From positions 1 through 64,000 of the forward strand of contig OZ316899.1 of NCBI GenBank assembly GCA_973895155.1: 64,000 nucleotides of DNA. Reading direction: 5' to 3'. The DNA comes from Marsupella aquatica (Eukaryota > Marchantiophyta). This document shows, one piece after another, positions 11,761-23,172 of this stretch (positions within the stretch are counted from its first letter, which is position 1; each line of letters starts with the position of its first letter). The notes under the pieces are model-generated. The model was not told where the DNA came from. It saw nothing but the letters and a program-made list of their open reading frames with translations, and did no database searches. The position numbers were made by a program, and so were the translations under genes.

Positions 11761-12073
11761 AGCTAGCCTCCAGTCGCTGCCCGGACGTTTTTACAATGCT
11801 GTGAAATAGGTGAATACGGAGACCTCCGAGCAATAGGACGTGATTTCCTCAAGAGCGCCATTTCTGCGTTTGTTGATGACTCTCTCATGATTGGATCAAA
11901 TGATCCCTCATCAGCTGCAGAATTGGCAACAAGCTGCTGTGGCGCTGCTCTCCTTTGTACTGCGCGTGGGAAGACCGAAATCTAGCGACATTTTCAAACC
12001 ATGTATTGTGCAGCCGTTATGAGCAACTCGCATCCTTTGCTCACGAATTAACTGTCTCCTGTCACGCCCACAG
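11761..12073. other. Short intergenic stretch
   Basis: About 300 bases between the start of the broken receptor kinase and the PPR tail; nothing recognised. Confidence 0.4.
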
Positions 12074-12075
12074 TT

Positions 12076-12360
12076 TTGCTGCTGAACTCTGCAGTTTCAA
12101 ACGTGGAGCTGGGTGAACTGGCCGCTAACAAGCTTTTCAAGTTGGAACCCGGTAAGCCCTATACATATGTGCTGCTCTCCAATATCTATGCTGCAGCTGG
12201 GAAGTGGAAGAAGGTGTCATCTGTGCGCACTATGATGCAACAGAGAGGTGTTCGGAAGGAGCCTGGACGTAGCTGGATCGAAGTTCATAACAAGATCCAT
12301 GAATTTGTGGTGGGGGATACACATCAAACATTGCAAACATTTAGTAAATCACCGATCTGA
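12076..12360 (+). pseudogene. PPR protein C-terminal fragment (E/E+ motifs)
   Basis: The frame reads as the E and E+ region of a plant DYW-class PPR protein: VELGELAANKLFKLEP, TYVLLSNIYAAAGKW, GRSWIEVHNKIHEFVVGD. These proteins edit organelle RNA. The expected DYW deaminase domain is missing: similarity stops right after VVGDTHQ and the frame closes 14 codons later. Upstream, no PPR array is visible in the correct frame beyond about 12074. It is an orphan tail. The N-terminal PPR fragment at 35.1-35.6 kb could be the other part of the same ancestral gene family member. Confidence 0.85.
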
Positions 12361-12937
12361 GTGGGTTAGGGTTATATAGTATAATAGCCTGAGAAATTGT
12401 ATGTTTCTACTTAGACGGGCCCACATGACCACTGGACACGAGCTTCACAGAGCACACATGGAATCTGATGTCAGTAAGGCCCTTTTCTATTATAACTAAC
12501 CTACCGCTAATTGGTCAAGTCTAAATTGTGCTAGAATGGAAGAAGACTGATCATAACGCTTGTGCTTTTCAGTGAGTATCGACCCAATTAAACAAGCATC
12601 TTTCAAGGAATGAACGAAATCTCTCAAATGAATCAGAGCAATGAGTGAGTTGCTGCGATTCTTCTTCCTTCAAAGTCCCTACATATTGCTTTTTGATGTG
12701 AAGCTACCACTACCCGACATATGGACAGGGGCCCTAAGGCACTTTCTGTCGGCCTCGTTTCCACCAGGCTGCTCCTACTTGGATGTCAATGTCTACCAAG
12801 GTGATTGCAGTGGTGATGCCATAGACCCTAATCTGTCACTCCGAATAATGTTGGACCCAGCAAAGCTGAGCTTAGAATAAACAATTGGGCAGCAACAGGC
12901 GTTTGATACCCAACGACGATTGGAATGGATTGAATGC
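12361..12937. other. Intergenic stretch
   Basis: No recognisable gene. The small plus-strand ORF 12641-12880 has no motif I know. Confidence 0.35.
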
Positions 12938-12981
12938 CTCTCTCCTCTCCTCTCCTCTCCTCTCCTCTCCTCTCCTCTCCT
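12938..12981 (+). repeat. (TCTCC)n microsatellite
   Basis: About nine tandem TCTCC pentamers. It produces Glu/Arg-rich low-complexity frames on the minus strand, which are not evidence for a protein. Confidence 0.95.
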
Positions 12982-13051
12982 TGTCTCTGCTGCTGCCTTT
13001 TGAGCTGCAATCGGAAGCGCTTCATCTTTCTTCGAGAACTCTGGCGATAGT

Positions 13052-13324
13052 TCACATTTTGACCCGAAGCTGCCCTGACGAGATGTCAAGATCTCTCTGG
13101 TTTGAGAGTCGAATGACGGATTGTGAATGAGTGAGTTGACAAAGATCCACAAATGATTTTTGACCTGAAACGACTTCACCATCATGTGAGCCTTCCGAAT
13201 CATAATGAAGTCCTTCCAAAACATCAAACACATTAGTCTTCAGGATGTCAAAGTGTTCCCTGAAGAGCTTCTCGGTTTCCTCTTCAAATTTAGTTGCTGC
13301 AAACTTCCGAGCAAGTTTGAGCAT
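13052..13324 (-). CDS. Exon-like ORF in duplicated segment, copy A
   Basis: The 90-codon minus-strand frame begins MLKLARKFAATKFEEE and contains FREHFDILKTNVFD and GLHYDSEG. A near-identical frame lies at 35562-35843, differing by only a few residues, so the frame has stayed open in both copies of the segmental duplication. The helical, charged composition suggests an internal exon of a larger cytosolic or nuclear protein. I do not recognise the family. A GTCAAA after the EVVSG residues could be a donor. Confidence 0.35.
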   Translation of the reverse strand: MLKLARKFAATKFEEETEKLFREHFDILKTNVFDVLEGLHYDSEGSHDGEVVSGQKSFVDLCQLTHSQSVIRLSNQRDLDISSGQLRVKM

Positions 13325-14915
13325 CTGCCGTACATTATCTACTCCTAATCGTTGGCAAAGCTCAGCCTCGCAAAACTCAGCGTCGATGATTAATTAGCAT
13401 CTAGAACAAATTGGAAGGGATATCTAGTGAAGGCCGATCGCGATGTAGCAGTGATGACAAAACAACGTTGTAGGTCCTGTTTGGAGGCCAATTCAACGAC
13501 AGTGCTTTGTATCAGCCCATCAAAAGCGGAATAATGATCAGCGGAGGTTAACTATTTTTGTAAATTTGTAGCAGGTCCTAGTACAGAACCATAGTGCTGA
13601 AAGTTGCCCTTTCTTTCCCGGGGGGACATTTATGACAGGACGTGATTGTTTCTCTCACCTAGAGATAGCCGATGGCATCACAATCGCTCTGGTGCTCCAG
13701 CCAAGCACAGCTCCTTGTTCCCAGAGCTACTGTCCAGAGTGCAAACTTACGTCGTGGCAGTCCTAGTGTGAACCAACCTTGATCAGGCCCCAAGAAAGCT
13801 GACAGAGCGGCTACATACTGAGGCTTGATTCCAAGCTATGCAAATCTTGCACTTATGTGAGCATGCTTTGTCCCAGATGGGAACTCTGCCCTCTGGGTCC
13901 GGCCCCGTAGCACCTGCTTGTCCCAGCTGTTTATCGAACTGTCCCCATTGCCCATTTGATCCGGCACTGTACAGCTGTAGCCCCTTTTCCTCCTTGCCCC
14001 CGCACTTTCGAATTGCAGCTCGAATGAATGTGCACCGACTGAGCAGCCAGGTGGATCAAATCAGCTTTAGTATTATGTCAGTCTTTGCCTGCTGTTGCTC
14101 CCTTTGGCTCAGCATCCAAAGCTGCTGACTACCTCGGGCTTGTTTGATAGTAGGTAGGCATGGGGTCACTGCGAGTTGTTGTACTGTCCTGTATACTTTA
14201 GTGGCGCACCTCCTACCGAAGTATCATGTCTTTCCCCTGCTCAAATCGGCTAAGGTTCTGTACCATAGCATCCGTCTATCATCGGTATCAAGTTCTAATC
14301 ACATTGGCTTGCTACAACATTACTCCGACAAGTCTCAGTGACCCAACAGCATCGCGATCCCTAACTACTCCGCCAAATTTTCCAAAGCTCAGCACAGTAT
14401 TGACTTTACACGTGACCTCTTAAGCAAACCATTCATTCCTGTAGACTCAAGCAACCGATGCTCAGAGTCTCATCGCCTTCGCAGATCATTGGGGGGCAAC
14501 AAACCACCGGCAGCACTTGAGAGATAGAAGGGATGCATGCCGACGCGGGAGCTCAATCACCACTGAACAGCCCCGCCTGGCATCACCATTCTCTGGCTCG
14601 TGGGGTCCCGCCTTCATTTCTTCATCGTTTTGCTTCTCGTTGGACTATCGCAGCTTGAGTTTTTCAATTGGGCTTGTTACCAGTCTTGTCGTCTTGAGCT
14701 TCATCGAGGAGTCTCTAACATGTGTACTTGTCGCTCGTCTGGTTAGATCGACTTTGTATCGACTGCTGCTGCCAACAGATCCTTGTGGTGAGTTCTCCCT
14801 TCTCTAGTTCGAATGTAATATCTTCCCTCCATTCTGTTGTGCCTCCCCCTAGAGTCCTGTGGGCAGGATAGAGATGGATCCTCCGAGCTTGTATAGGAGG
14901 AGAGATTGATGGACA

Positions 14916-15176
14916 ATGGTTCAATTAGCAAAGAGGCGATTTGATCGCATGCGTAAGTATGCAGAGAATGATGTCATTGTCCCGGCGAAGTTAAAAGAGT
15001 TTCTGAACGCAGAGCAAGGTGAAACCGAGGTTACATTGGGTGATGCCGAGAAGATCATCAATGAGCAGATGGCTCACGAGAATACGATATTGATGAAAGC
15101 GAAGCACTCCTTCACATTGGATGCATTCCTCCGGTACCTTCTCGACCCGGTTGTCAACATTGCTTACTTAAACAAG
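14916..15176 (+). CDS. Exon-like ORF ending at a GTGAGA donor
   Basis: Open frame from 14916 with a charged helical sequence (KRRFDRMRKYAEND, TLGDAEKIINEQM, HSFTLDAFLRYLL), ending at AACAAG|GTGAGA (donor at 15177). The last 37 codons and the donor recur at 39520-39625 in the duplicated segment with few changes. It looks like a genuine exon of an unidentified gene. The true 5' boundary is unknown, and no downstream exon is recognised. Confidence 0.35.
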
Positions 15177-15479
15177 GTGAGACGAAACTAGACGCGTCAA
15201 TTTTTCCGTTTCTCATGTCTCGAGTAAGGCACGAATTAGAGTGGAGCCAATCCAGTACTTCACGGTGAATTCTAGCACACTATTGTGGCTGCGGTAGTAG
15301 GCAGATCGGTGCAGATTGACTTGTGTGTTCCGACAATGAGTGATTCTATAAAGCTGTGAAGAGGGTCTATATATGGCGGATCTTTATAGGTACGGATGGC
15401 TCATAGGCAGTTTTGTTGACTTTCGTGGTCGGAAGCTGCCTTCAATCTGTCCCGAGATAAGGCTGAGAAATGCTTGCCA

Positions 15480-16182
15480 TATTCAGGGGAAACTAGGTTC
15501 TCATTGTGTGTAAATTAAGGCTTCAAGAAAAAATGACTAGTCTTGAGGGCTATAGTTCAATTTTTATTGATCATTGATCTGAGGTTTTGTCCTTCTTCTA
15601 CATTGCAGGATGTTGTGCATCTATAGTGAGAAATAATTATATCTCGTCATTGAGTTTGATGACCTGGACTTCAAGAGGCATGGACTTCTCCCCACATTTT
15701 GAAATTACATTCTGGTGGGTGCAATAGGTCCAATTTATATGTGTGGTGCAACGTTACATTGAAAAACCTCAATTGGTGCTTCTACTAGAGCAAGGTTGAG
15801 GTGAGCCGGGGAGTTGGAGTTTCTATCTAATCTTTGCAATTCATATTTCAATGAGATCTGTGCAGACACATTGACCGTGTATTTTTCTACAAGTTTTATT
15901 CTTCAAAAATCCAAAAAATGACATTTCCACAACCCACTCAAGTAAGTAACATAATATCTATTTTTTTCAATCATTTTTAAAAAAATTATTAATATAATAG
16001 ACATTATGGATTTAAGTAACTAAAAAATATTATATTATTACAAATTTATATTAATTTTTTAATCAAAATTCTGATTGGTAATAAATATTTACTATATTTA
16101 ATAGTGTAACAGTTTTATTTAAAAAGTTTGGAAAACAATTTGATTAGTACTGACACAAAAATGCAATTTGACAATTTTGCAG
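15480..16182. other. AT-rich leader of dioxygenase copy 1
   Basis: Composition becomes strongly A/T-rich from about 15900. A possible mini-exon lies at 15918-15941, reading ATG plus seven codons (MTFPQPTQ) and ending at CAA|GTAAGT. It would splice in phase 0 to the AG|ATG acceptor at 16182/16183. Nothing else is recognised. Confidence 0.4.
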
Positions 16183-17559
16183 ATGCTCCATAAACGAAGG
16201 GAGAGGAGAAAAAATGAAAATAAATTTCATGAATATGGCGCCGAATTTTCTATCATAACATTTTGTTCAATATGGGATTATCTAAGCAAATTATGTGAAT
16301 CTAAACAACAATTTATTTTATATTGGATTTTAAAAAATGAAAATATTTTTGTATATTTTGTTACACACATTTTACAAATAAATGTGTCCAATTTTTCAAG
16401 AGCTAAATTTTTGAATGGGTATAACAACTGCAGAAGTGCAATTTCACCAATTCTCCCTCTTCAAACACTTCAACAAACCGAGAAAATCTTTCATCATCAT
16501 CAACAGAGACAAAAATTGCCTCCACTATTGAAAAAATTCATGGGAAAATTTCACATCCTTAACCTATCCCAACTCCGTACCTTACAAGTAGAGAGGGTAG
16601 CTTCTTGTAAAGTTGACAATACATTCTCTTCAACACAAGTAGAAGTGCAACAAATATCAAAATCACAACTGAAAAAATTGACTGGAGTGATAATGGGAAA
16701 TTGGAATGAAGACATGACTAAAACCAATCATAGTAATCTTACATTCACATTTGAGCGTTATCCATCAAATTTTCTAGTGATAGAGAAATCTGAAAATATT
16801 GTTTACTTTTACGACAAGTCAGGGAAAAAGCCTTGGCTTGTAGCAATGCTTATGCACCAACAAATATTGGGAGTGACAACATTACAATTCATTCGAAAAC
16901 TTTTGAGTGCATTGTTTGTTGCTCATTCTCCATTTCAAAGAGGCGAGGGGAAAAAAGCTTTTGACAGCTTCATGACAGGATATGGTCCTTGGAATAGCAG
17001 TTACATGGGTGGCCGTTTGACTTATTACACACACCAGAAGAAGATGAATACCATTTTCGATGATTGCCTTGATGTCAAAGATTTTGAGAAGTGGATCGAT
17101 AAATATTCACATATTGAACTTATGGATATTATATTGGGGCTTTATATGTGGTGGTGCCCAGAGATGATAGAGTGTTTTTTGGAATACTCTCATCCGTACT
17201 TACTATCATCTGATGGTGACAAATATCATGGAAGTGAAGAGCAGATAGGGGAGAATGTTAGACCTAGTACTTACCAATTATATATAAGTGAGGATTATTG
17301 TGTGCAAACACATGCTGATGATGATGCAACTGACTTCACCTTAGCGTATGCTAGTCATCCTGACCATTTCCTTTCAGCAATCGATTTTGTAATTCCAGAG
17401 TATGGAATTCGATTGCCAATTAGAGATGGAAATCTATTTGCATTTCGGAGCGATGTTGTTCATGGTACAGGCTTTAGAATGAAAACATCGAATCCTGCAT
17501 ATGTTGGAGCTATTACCGTGAATAAAAACCTCAGCAGACTGATGCAAAAATTACATTAA
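16183..17559 (+). CDS. 2OG-Fe(II) dioxygenase-like protein, copy 1 (TET/JBP-like candidate)
   Basis: Intact 458-codon frame. I use the ATG at 16183, which sits immediately after a TTTTGCAG splice acceptor, so it may be an internal methionine of a spliced protein. The C-terminal 82 residues carry a double-stranded beta-helix signature: HAD at 377-379 (iron HxD), FVIPEYGIRLPIRDGN, distal VVHGTGFR (H427) and a downstream Asn-Pro-x-Tyr-Val-Gly strand. Upstream conserved blocks shared with the copies at 29.7 and 42.7 kb are FLNGYNNCRS (about 75), MTGYGPW, YYTHQKK, LYMWWCPEM and YSHPYL. The pattern is HxD...H with a late Arg, as in TET/JBP base oxidases and related 2OG enzymes. The exact family is an inference. 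It lies in an AT-rich island unlike its flanks. Likely nuclear (basic N-terminus, KRRERRK). Confidence 0.65.
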   Translation: MLHKRRERRKNENKFHEYGAEFSIITFCSIWDYLSKLCESKQQFILYWILKNENIFVYFVTHILQINVSNFSRAKFLNGYNNCRSAISPILPLQTLQQTEKIFHHHQQRQKLPPLLKKFMGKFHILNLSQLRTLQVERVASCKVDNTFSSTQVEVQQISKSQLKKLTGVIMGNWNEDMTKTNHSNLTFTFERYPSNFLVIEKSENIVYFYDKSGKKPWLVAMLMHQQILGVTTLQFIRKLLSALFVAHSPFQRGEGKKAFDSFMTGYGPWNSSYMGGRLTYYTHQKKMNTIFDDCLDVKDFEKWIDKYSHIELMDIILGLYMWWCPEMIECFLEYSHPYLLSSDGDKYHGSEEQIGENVRPSTYQLYISEDYCVQTHADDDATDFTLAYASHPDHFLSAIDFVIPEYGIRLPIRDGNLFAFRSDVVHGTGFRMKTSNPAYVGAITVNKNLSRLMQKLH

Positions 17560-18426
17560 AATTATTGTGTAGATGTGCTCTCCCGGGGCAAGCTGAGAGC
17601 GCTTGGAGGGGCTACTCAAAGTGGTGAGTGCTCGTAGGGTGGAGATGACACCATGGTCATTTTGGATTTAGCCTGGTCATCATTATATTTGGTATTGAAA
17701 TTCAGATTCTGACGTCATTTTAGCGATTCTTTCAAGAAGAGTAAGGGTTTGGCATAATCTCGTTGAAAAATGGAATGTTGTCATCATGACTTTGCAATAT
17801 TGGGCATGTTGAGGTGTGAAAGGTAAGGCATGTTACTTGTTATGGGGGTGATATATTGAAATGGGGAGGTTTTGCAAGATAGAAGAACTCAAATAAATCA
17901 ACTCAAAGGTGGAATTGACATGATCAGCACACGTACCCTTGAGAGTAACAAACACTTTGATGATGAGGCACCAACCACAAGTTGCAAACCCCAAAGGACA
18001 AGGGTGGGTGTGGATGTCCGGAAAATGGTCTTATTCTTGTGGGGTTAGTGGTATGCATTCATTGTATGACTTTGTAGAAGAAACATACAGGCAACTTCAC
18101 CTTGTTTAGTAAATCACCCTTATTGGGCTTGTTACTTGCTTCCCATGGGCTGAAGATACAACTCTAGAGATTCTATATAGGTGGGCATCCAAACTCATCA
18201 AGGGCATAGTTACACTTGATTTGCGTGAACACCTCCAGTCATCAAATTATTGAATGTTGTCCAAACTAATCTTCTAAGCCATTTTGGTTTGCCATGACAC
18301 AACCCATGCAGACCATTGAAATAAGCACATGTGAAACTGATTTTTTTGAATACCCTGTCTGATTCTTGTAGGCCCGCTTGTAGGTCCATTACAAGGAGAG
18401 TGAATTGCAGAATTGGCCATTGTTTC
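17560..18426. other. Intergenic stretch
   Basis: No gene is recognised downstream of dioxygenase copy 1. Confidence 0.4.
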
Positions 18427-19125
18427 TAACGGGTCTGGAAGGCTTGACAAGGTTAGTACATCTTAACACTTGCATTTTATGATTGACATGAGGGCATTCC
18501 AGCACTCATGTTGCAAGGCAGGGGGCTGTTTCACCTGGATTCAATTATGATAAGAATTACATATAAAAGTAGTTCTAAACTAAGGAAGAATTAAATTCAC
18601 ATCCTTTATTGCCTCCTATTATTTTCACCTTCCCATGTACTTGTTTTGTCTTAGGGTATCACAATATTTCTGGGGGCGGTGGTGGTTGGAAAAGGTTGGC
18701 ACATTTTGACACTTGCATTTAACAATTGAGATAAGGGCATTCCGGCACTCATGTTGCAAGGCAGGGGGCTGTTTGACCCGGAGTCAATCATACAAAAATT
18801 ATATATAAAAGTAGAAAGAAAAAAAACCAAATTCACATCCTACATTTCCTCCTACTGTTTTCCCTCTCCTGCTTGTTTCTATTATGGTATCATATTATTT
18901 CTAAAGAAGGAGGGGGGCAGCTCAAAAAAGTTAATATATCTTGACACTTACATTTTAATGATTGAGATGAGGGCATTCCGGCACTCATGTTGCAAGGCAG
19001 GGGGCTGTTTGACCCGGACTCAATCATACAAGAATTACATATAAAAGTAGAAAAGAAAAACCAAATTCACATTCTACATTTCCTCCTACTATTTTCACTT
19101 TCTTACTTGTTTCTATTATAGTTGT
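18427..19125 (+). repeat. Tandem repeat of about 240 bp, 3 copies
   Basis: TTGCAAGGCAGGGGGCTGTT recurs at 18511, 18754 and 18990 (spacings 243 and 236). Units also share ACTTGCATTT, GGGCATTCCGGCACTCATG and AAATTCACATCCT blocks. Noncoding. Confidence 0.9.
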
Positions 19126-21746
19126 AGTTTGCCAGAGAGAACCAAAAGCACACTTTTATGTCTCTAAACTTTTATGAACCCTAAAGTTCCACTGACCATT
19201 TGTCTTATGAATCTATACAACACAGCGGTGTTATATGAATTCACATGGTCCGAGAATTCCCAAGATTACAGGGATTTATGAAAATATACATTTTGACTAG
19301 GATGACAAAGATTTAGAGTAAAGAATTCTTTATTTTCACACAAAGTGCATTTTGGAATGACATGGGAGTTTAAAAGTTTACATGGATATCCTCTACGAAT
19401 GCATGATTCTTTCAACATCCCATCCGAGCTTATGACTCTTTTTGGTCTTTCGCCGTGGTTTAAAAAGCAAAAGCCAACGCCCGCTGAATGACTCCCTTTT
19501 TGCTAAAAGACGTTAAAACAAAAGCTCAATTTAGTCAATTGACACATTAGCTGTCCGCTATAAAGTTGGATTGCACGACATCACGAGTGACGTGTTTACC
19601 ATGTTTTGGGAGCTATTCCTTCACAGTAGCTGTAACCTTCTCCCAAGCCTGGTGGGTTGTGTTGTTGAGAGATCGCTACTACTACAGTACTCGTTCTGTT
19701 GACGGACGATCAGCTGGGCAGGAAAGCAAGGAGCGATACAAATCAGACTTTGAGATTTGTAACTCGATTCTGACCTCTGTGTCAATTAGTAACATTTGGC
19801 AGTACTATCTGCGGGTTTCCTTCTCAAGCTATCACCAATGGAGAAATTGAGTCGTTGGTCAGTCTGTTTTACTGGACCATTGCACCTTCATTCGCCGGTG
19901 CCCCATGATCAGAAACCAGCGTCAATTGTATCAGAATTTGTGAAATCAAGATCTAAAGTGCCTTGGTCCTCTTAAAGCGACAGGTTGCCAACCAGCTTTC
20001 ATAGCAGATCGGAAGGAAAAATTGAACTAAGTCTGCCTCACTGAAGGTGCATGTTTACGGATTTTACACGTCTTGCCTCTACCACTTCTGTTGACATTTT
20101 GTCCTAGCTCAGTGACTGAGGTAGACTTGTGATGATATCCGAAACTCTATGTTAAGTGTATGCGGAAAAGAGATAGTCCTATGAATATCTTAAGAACGTC
20201 CTTGAACTAAAGGACATGAGGGGCATTTTGACTAAAGCTTTGTACAGATCATTTAGAGTAGGTCCATATCAATAGACATAAGTTTACGGCTGGAGTTAGT
20301 AGCCATTCGGATTAATACAACACGGCACCTTAGGCATACTCCAAATCCCACCTTGTAATTTTACTGGAGACCCCAGTTTTGATCAGGTTGACGGCACTTT
20401 GTCTAGCTACTCAATTGATTCAGAGCCCTACACCAGCTTGCCAATTTGTGATGGCATAAATGAAGGAATTTTGCGTCCTCATCGGCCGCTGCAGTCTAGC
20501 TCGTCTACCAGCAAGACAAGCGCGAACCATACTTACACCAATAGGTTCAGATCCATGATTTAGGAAAATAACCTTTTTTGGGAAGCGTTCGCGGCACCAG
20601 ATGGGACCCGGCCCCATGCCTATCGATCTCATGAGTGCCTCTGTAATTATTTGCCTTGTTTTGAGCTGTCACTTACATAATCGTACTGTCTGGAGACTTT
20701 AGGGTTTTGTTTGATTTGCCTTGTTTTGAGCTGAGGCAAGAATCGTACCCACATCTTAATTTCAATGAAGAGCAGATTGAGACTCTGCAATAATACTGCA
20801 AGAAGTCGCCCACGTACGAAAGGTTGTTCTGAAATTGGCTAGTGACCGAGTTCCAGTAATAATGATTCAACTTAGATTACAAACGTTATAGACGAGGAGA
20901 GAAGTAGTTTTCACCGCATTCTGCAGACCACGACCGACCTAATCTGAAACGTCGAGGCTCTTATTCACAATGAGGAGTAATCCCCAAAATCAGGCAGCTT
21001 GAAATCTGAAACCTTGGATAATAAGTGGGCTGCTATGGCAGTATAGTGTTGACAACACCTCAGAAACACAGACCTCTAAATCTTGTGGAGATGAAAGCAC
21101 CGACTGATTTCTCACATGGTAAGGGACTCCATTAATCTTAATAAACGATCATGATATGGCCAGGAACTAAACAGTAGCAGAAGATAGTTTATTACGTTGA
21201 TCTTTATGCACCACCAAGCCAGTAGCATCTTCTAAACCAAGTCAACTGGATAGAAAGTCGGAATTAGGTCCAGAACATTATTTTGTAGCTAAACAAAAAC
21301 AATTACGACACAGGAGCACATATCCACCATCATTTCTTATGTTTTCCTAAATTGCCATCTACAGAAAATATCGTAGATGTCCCTAGCCCTCATATGCAGA
21401 AGGCATTCACGAAATCACATTCCATTTCCAATGACAAGAGCACAGCTTATAGGGAAGAGTACAACTGCAGCAGCTCGAAACAACCTAGACAGACATTGAA
21501 GGAGAAGTATTTCGCCCCGTACAGAGTGCGCATTTACACATTGGAGATTCGAGAAGAATTTTGATCTCGAAATACTTCACACTATTGTGTCATGTTGGTC
21601 ATGCCAATTTGCACCTTGCTGCAAATGCATGGCTGGCTGCTGGCGCGGCCAAATAGAAAGGGGGAGTGTTGGGTAGACATTAGTCGTATGCGGGTGCTCA
21701 TCTTGCTTTAAGATAGAGGCGATGGGGCAAGGGTAGGCGCTGAGGT
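19126..21746. other. Long gene-poor stretch
   Basis: Only short frames without recognisable motifs (19566-19850, 20420-20632, 21352-21564). No convincing RNA gene or transposon was seen. Confidence 0.4.
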
Positions 21747-22391
21747 ATGATTAACAAAATATCGAAGCGCCTGCCGATTTGCAACAAAGGGAGTAATGGG
21801 CCGAATGACCCCAATGAACCAGGATCTGTAGGCGCCTCAACAACTGGAGGGGTTGGACCTGCAGCTCTGGCCCCAGCCCCGGCTGCTGCATATTTAGTTA
21901 ATCTGCTGCGGGAGCTAGGGCTGCTGTAGGCCCCAGTAGCAGGAATAACGCTTTGATCAACGGCATCGGTACCCCAAGATTTGGACCAGGAAAGGAGAAG
22001 TTGTTACCAAACTTGACTCACAATGGTTGAGGTCCCTTTTTCTATCCTCTGCCTGCTTTCAAAGACCTTCCAAATTCTGACAGGCAGAACTTGTTCATTA
22101 ACAGCTCCATCTTTGCTGTTACACTTTTGACTTCACTGACCCGACAAAGAATGTCAATGACAAAGAGATTAAGAAGCAAACCTTAGTGGAGCTGATGGAA
22201 GATGCGACATCGGGAACAGGGAAGTTCACGGAGGCTGTGTTCGAAGATATCACCAAAATGCATGTAACAAGCCTGTTTCGTACGCTACCCCCCTCCTCTC
22301 ATGAAAATACCGGAGTTGATAACTTTGATCCCAAAGAGGAGGATCCAACCTTAGAACCGGCATGGCCCCATCTTCAAATACTGTACGAGGT
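21747..22391 (+). pseudogene. PP2A B' (B56) regulatory subunit first-exon pseudogene
   Basis: The start MINKISKRLP followed by a Gly/Ala/Pro-rich stretch matches the plant PP2A B' N-terminus. After frame breaks come PLPAFKDLPNSDRQNLFI, then (another frame) FDFTDPTKNVNDKEIKKQTL, then GKFTEAVFEDITKMH and DPTLEPAWPHLQILYE. B' subunits target protein phosphatase 2A. At least two frame changes (near 21930-22030 and near 22100) break it. It ends at TACGAG|GTACGT, the position where plant B' genes have an intron after the PHLQIVYE residues, so this is a DNA-level copy of one exon rather than a processed retrocopy. Later exons are not visible. Confidence 0.85.
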
Positions 22392-22908
22392 ACGTATTTG
22401 AAGTCAATTTACAGGATATCAATGAAGTCAAAAGCGGGCACTTCGGGTTTCAGCCCGGATCGCTCAGCTTGAGCATAGAATGCACTCAGTTACAGCAGTC
22501 AAATCTCTGTGGCTAGACGTACTACGAGTGCTGAATCTGCACTTCAATGTAGCCGCTTCGGTGAGCGTCCGAGGTCCACACTTTGAAGCATTCAGCTCCA
22601 CTGGCGCACAATAAGAGGCACGACAAATCTAATTACTTTTGAACAATCTAACTCTCTCAAAAGCGGGACTTCTAGGCAATGGATCATCAAGGTTTAATTC
22701 ACTCTCCACAAGGTGCATGATCTTGCAACTTGGTCAGCACACTCTTCGGTTCAATCCCCCCAAGACTTTGGGTCTGCTTAGCTTGGTCGGGATGCCCGAT
22801 CCTACATCCTATTGTTATATGTTGTTTCTTTGGCGTCTAGGTACCGTGGTTTCCCCATATGGATTGATCTGGGCCTTTCTCCCCTGACTCTCGGCCTTTG
22901 GCACTGAA

Positions 22909-23172
22909 GCAAAAGTTTTGGCCTTTTCTTGCCTCCTCAGCTCAACCTCCCCCTCTCACCCACCCCTTCCTGAAAGGAAAAAAAATTCACACATCAGGAG
23001 AGTCCGTAAAGCAGGTCAGTTGTAAGAAAGAGAAAAAGCTTAGCAAAAGTTTTGGCCTTTGATTGCCTCTCAACCTCCCCCTGCCACCCACCCTTCCCGA
23101 ACGAAAGAAAAATTCACACATCAGGAGAGTCCGTAAAGCAGGTCAGCTTGTCAGCTGTAAGAGAGAGAAATA
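22909..23172 (+). repeat. Tandem duplication of about 134 bp
   Basis: GCAAAAGTTTTGGCCTTT starts both units (22909 and 23043). Both contain CTCAACCTCCCCCT and CACACATCAGGAGAGTCCGT. Confidence 0.9.

Larger units (their letters stand above)
13050..15475 (+). repeat. Segmental duplication, left copy
   Basis: Three blocks match 35.57-40.44 kb in the same order and orientation: 13050-13595 (match 35568-36095), 13685-14810 (match 37880-39060, partly triplicated there) and 15064-15475 (match 39515-39785 plus 40312-40440). The right copy is longer because of extra sequence at 36.1-37.88 kb, an internal repeat and an insertion. Confidence 0.9.

Noticed and set aside
12828-13055. Glu/Arg-rich minus-strand frames
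   Set aside because: Generated by the TCTCC microsatellite.
16168-16182. Five extra N-terminal codons before ATG of dioxygenase copy 1
   Set aside because: They start at TTG and include the splice acceptor TTTTGCAG; the ATG at 16183 is the sensible boundary.
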